Below, piece after piece: positions 53,782 through 54,016 of a stretch of DNA of 54,016 nucleotides. Every line of letters starts with the position of its first letter. Within the stretch, counting starts at the first letter, position 1. The DNA is from an uncultured Holophagaceae bacterium. Lineage in GTDB: Bacteria; Acidobacteriota; Holophagae; Holophagales; Holophagaceae. The notes under the pieces were generated by a model. It ran no database searches. It was given only the letters and a program-made list of their open reading frames with translations, and was not told the origin of the DNA. Location of the stretch: contig CAIPAY010000131.1 of NCBI GenBank assembly GCA_903863195.1, forward strand, positions 1 to 54,016, given 5' to 3'. The position numbers and the translations under genes were made by a program.

Positions 53782-54016
53782 ACTTTTCCTGTGCCCGTTC
53801 CGAGAGCCCCTGGACGAGGTCGAGGCCTTGTTCGGTGCGGCTCAGGTACCAGGTGAGGGCCTGGCCGTCGACGAGCTCCACGCGGGCGTCGGGGAAGCGC
53901 TTTTGCAGGGCGGCCTGGTGGCGGCGGTTGAAGCGGTAGGGTTCCGTGGGCAGCAGGATCAGCTCGGGCGCCAGGGCCTCCAGGTCCGCTTCGGACAGGA
54001 CGGGATAGCGGTCGGG
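53782..54016 (-). CDS. BtuF-like metal/cobalamin substrate-binding protein, C-terminal part only
   Basis: The window ends inside this gene; 77 residues plus the stop codon are visible. The segment LEALAPELILLPTEPYRFNR with the following RRHQAALQKRFPDARVELVDGQALTWYLSR matches the C-terminal lobe of helical-backbone metal-receptor proteins such as BtuF (pattern PELVLLPSEPYPF and LVDG-x-x-x-SWYGSR). The partner of an ABC importer for cobalamin or a metal chelate is likely. It converges with the acyl-CoA synthetase gene. If it binds cobalamin, it would pair functionally with the B12-type regulator at 19440. Confidence 0.75.

Overview
The window is G+C-rich bacterial chromosome with almost continuous coding on both strands. 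Lipoproteins, PpiD- and SurA-type chaperones, DsbD and GmhA indicate a Gram-negative envelope. The gene mix (an mreBCD-mrdA-rodA-ligA-kinase run, a very large TPR protein, a conserved protein of unknown function behind a FrzS-like response regulator, a DUF4124 protein) resembles Acidobacteriota of the Holophaga/Geothrix kind. That placement is inference from remembered families, not a search result.

Layout. 1-140 is the 3' end of a group II intron (domains V and VI) lying in the tail of a response regulator gene. 1-5.4 kb holds that regulator, its hybrid sensor kinase, a small ParB-type HTH protein and a SurA-like lipoprotein. 5.4-14.5 kb holds a glutaredoxin and then the rod-shape/elongasome operon mreB-mreC-mreD-mrdA(PBP2)-rodA-ligA with a Ser/Thr kinase at its end. 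15-24 kb holds a CYTH protein and lipoprotein, an exported protein of unknown function, a FrzS-like response regulator, a CarH-like B12/light MerR regulator, a DUF1275 membrane protein, asparaginase, serS and an ABC ATPase that seems to start at CTG. 24-34.5 kb holds a PpiD-like chaperone, def-fmt, a TPR protein, cdd, a DUF58 protein, an amino-acid permease and riboflavin synthase. 34.5-43 kb holds smpB, dedA, proline iminopeptidase, a gmhA-DUF4124-hemW-EamA operon, a membrane-anchored cytochrome P460-like protein and a c-type-heme/triple-rhodanese protein. 43-54 kb holds ftsK, a repeat-rich NodB lipoprotein, a QueD-like protein lacking catalytic residues, an HD hydrolase, dsbD, a TlpA-like protein, an acyl-CoA synthetase and a cut-off BtuF-like protein.

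The most unusual non-coding signal is a set of seven intergenic inverted-repeat elements. Five have arms built from 8-9 nt words of the form CACNRAGN(N); two have arms built from GCTGTCAGCTATCAGC-like words. Every convergent gene gap longer than 100 bp in the window (five of five) contains one. I found no tRNA, rRNA, CRISPR array or complete transposon.
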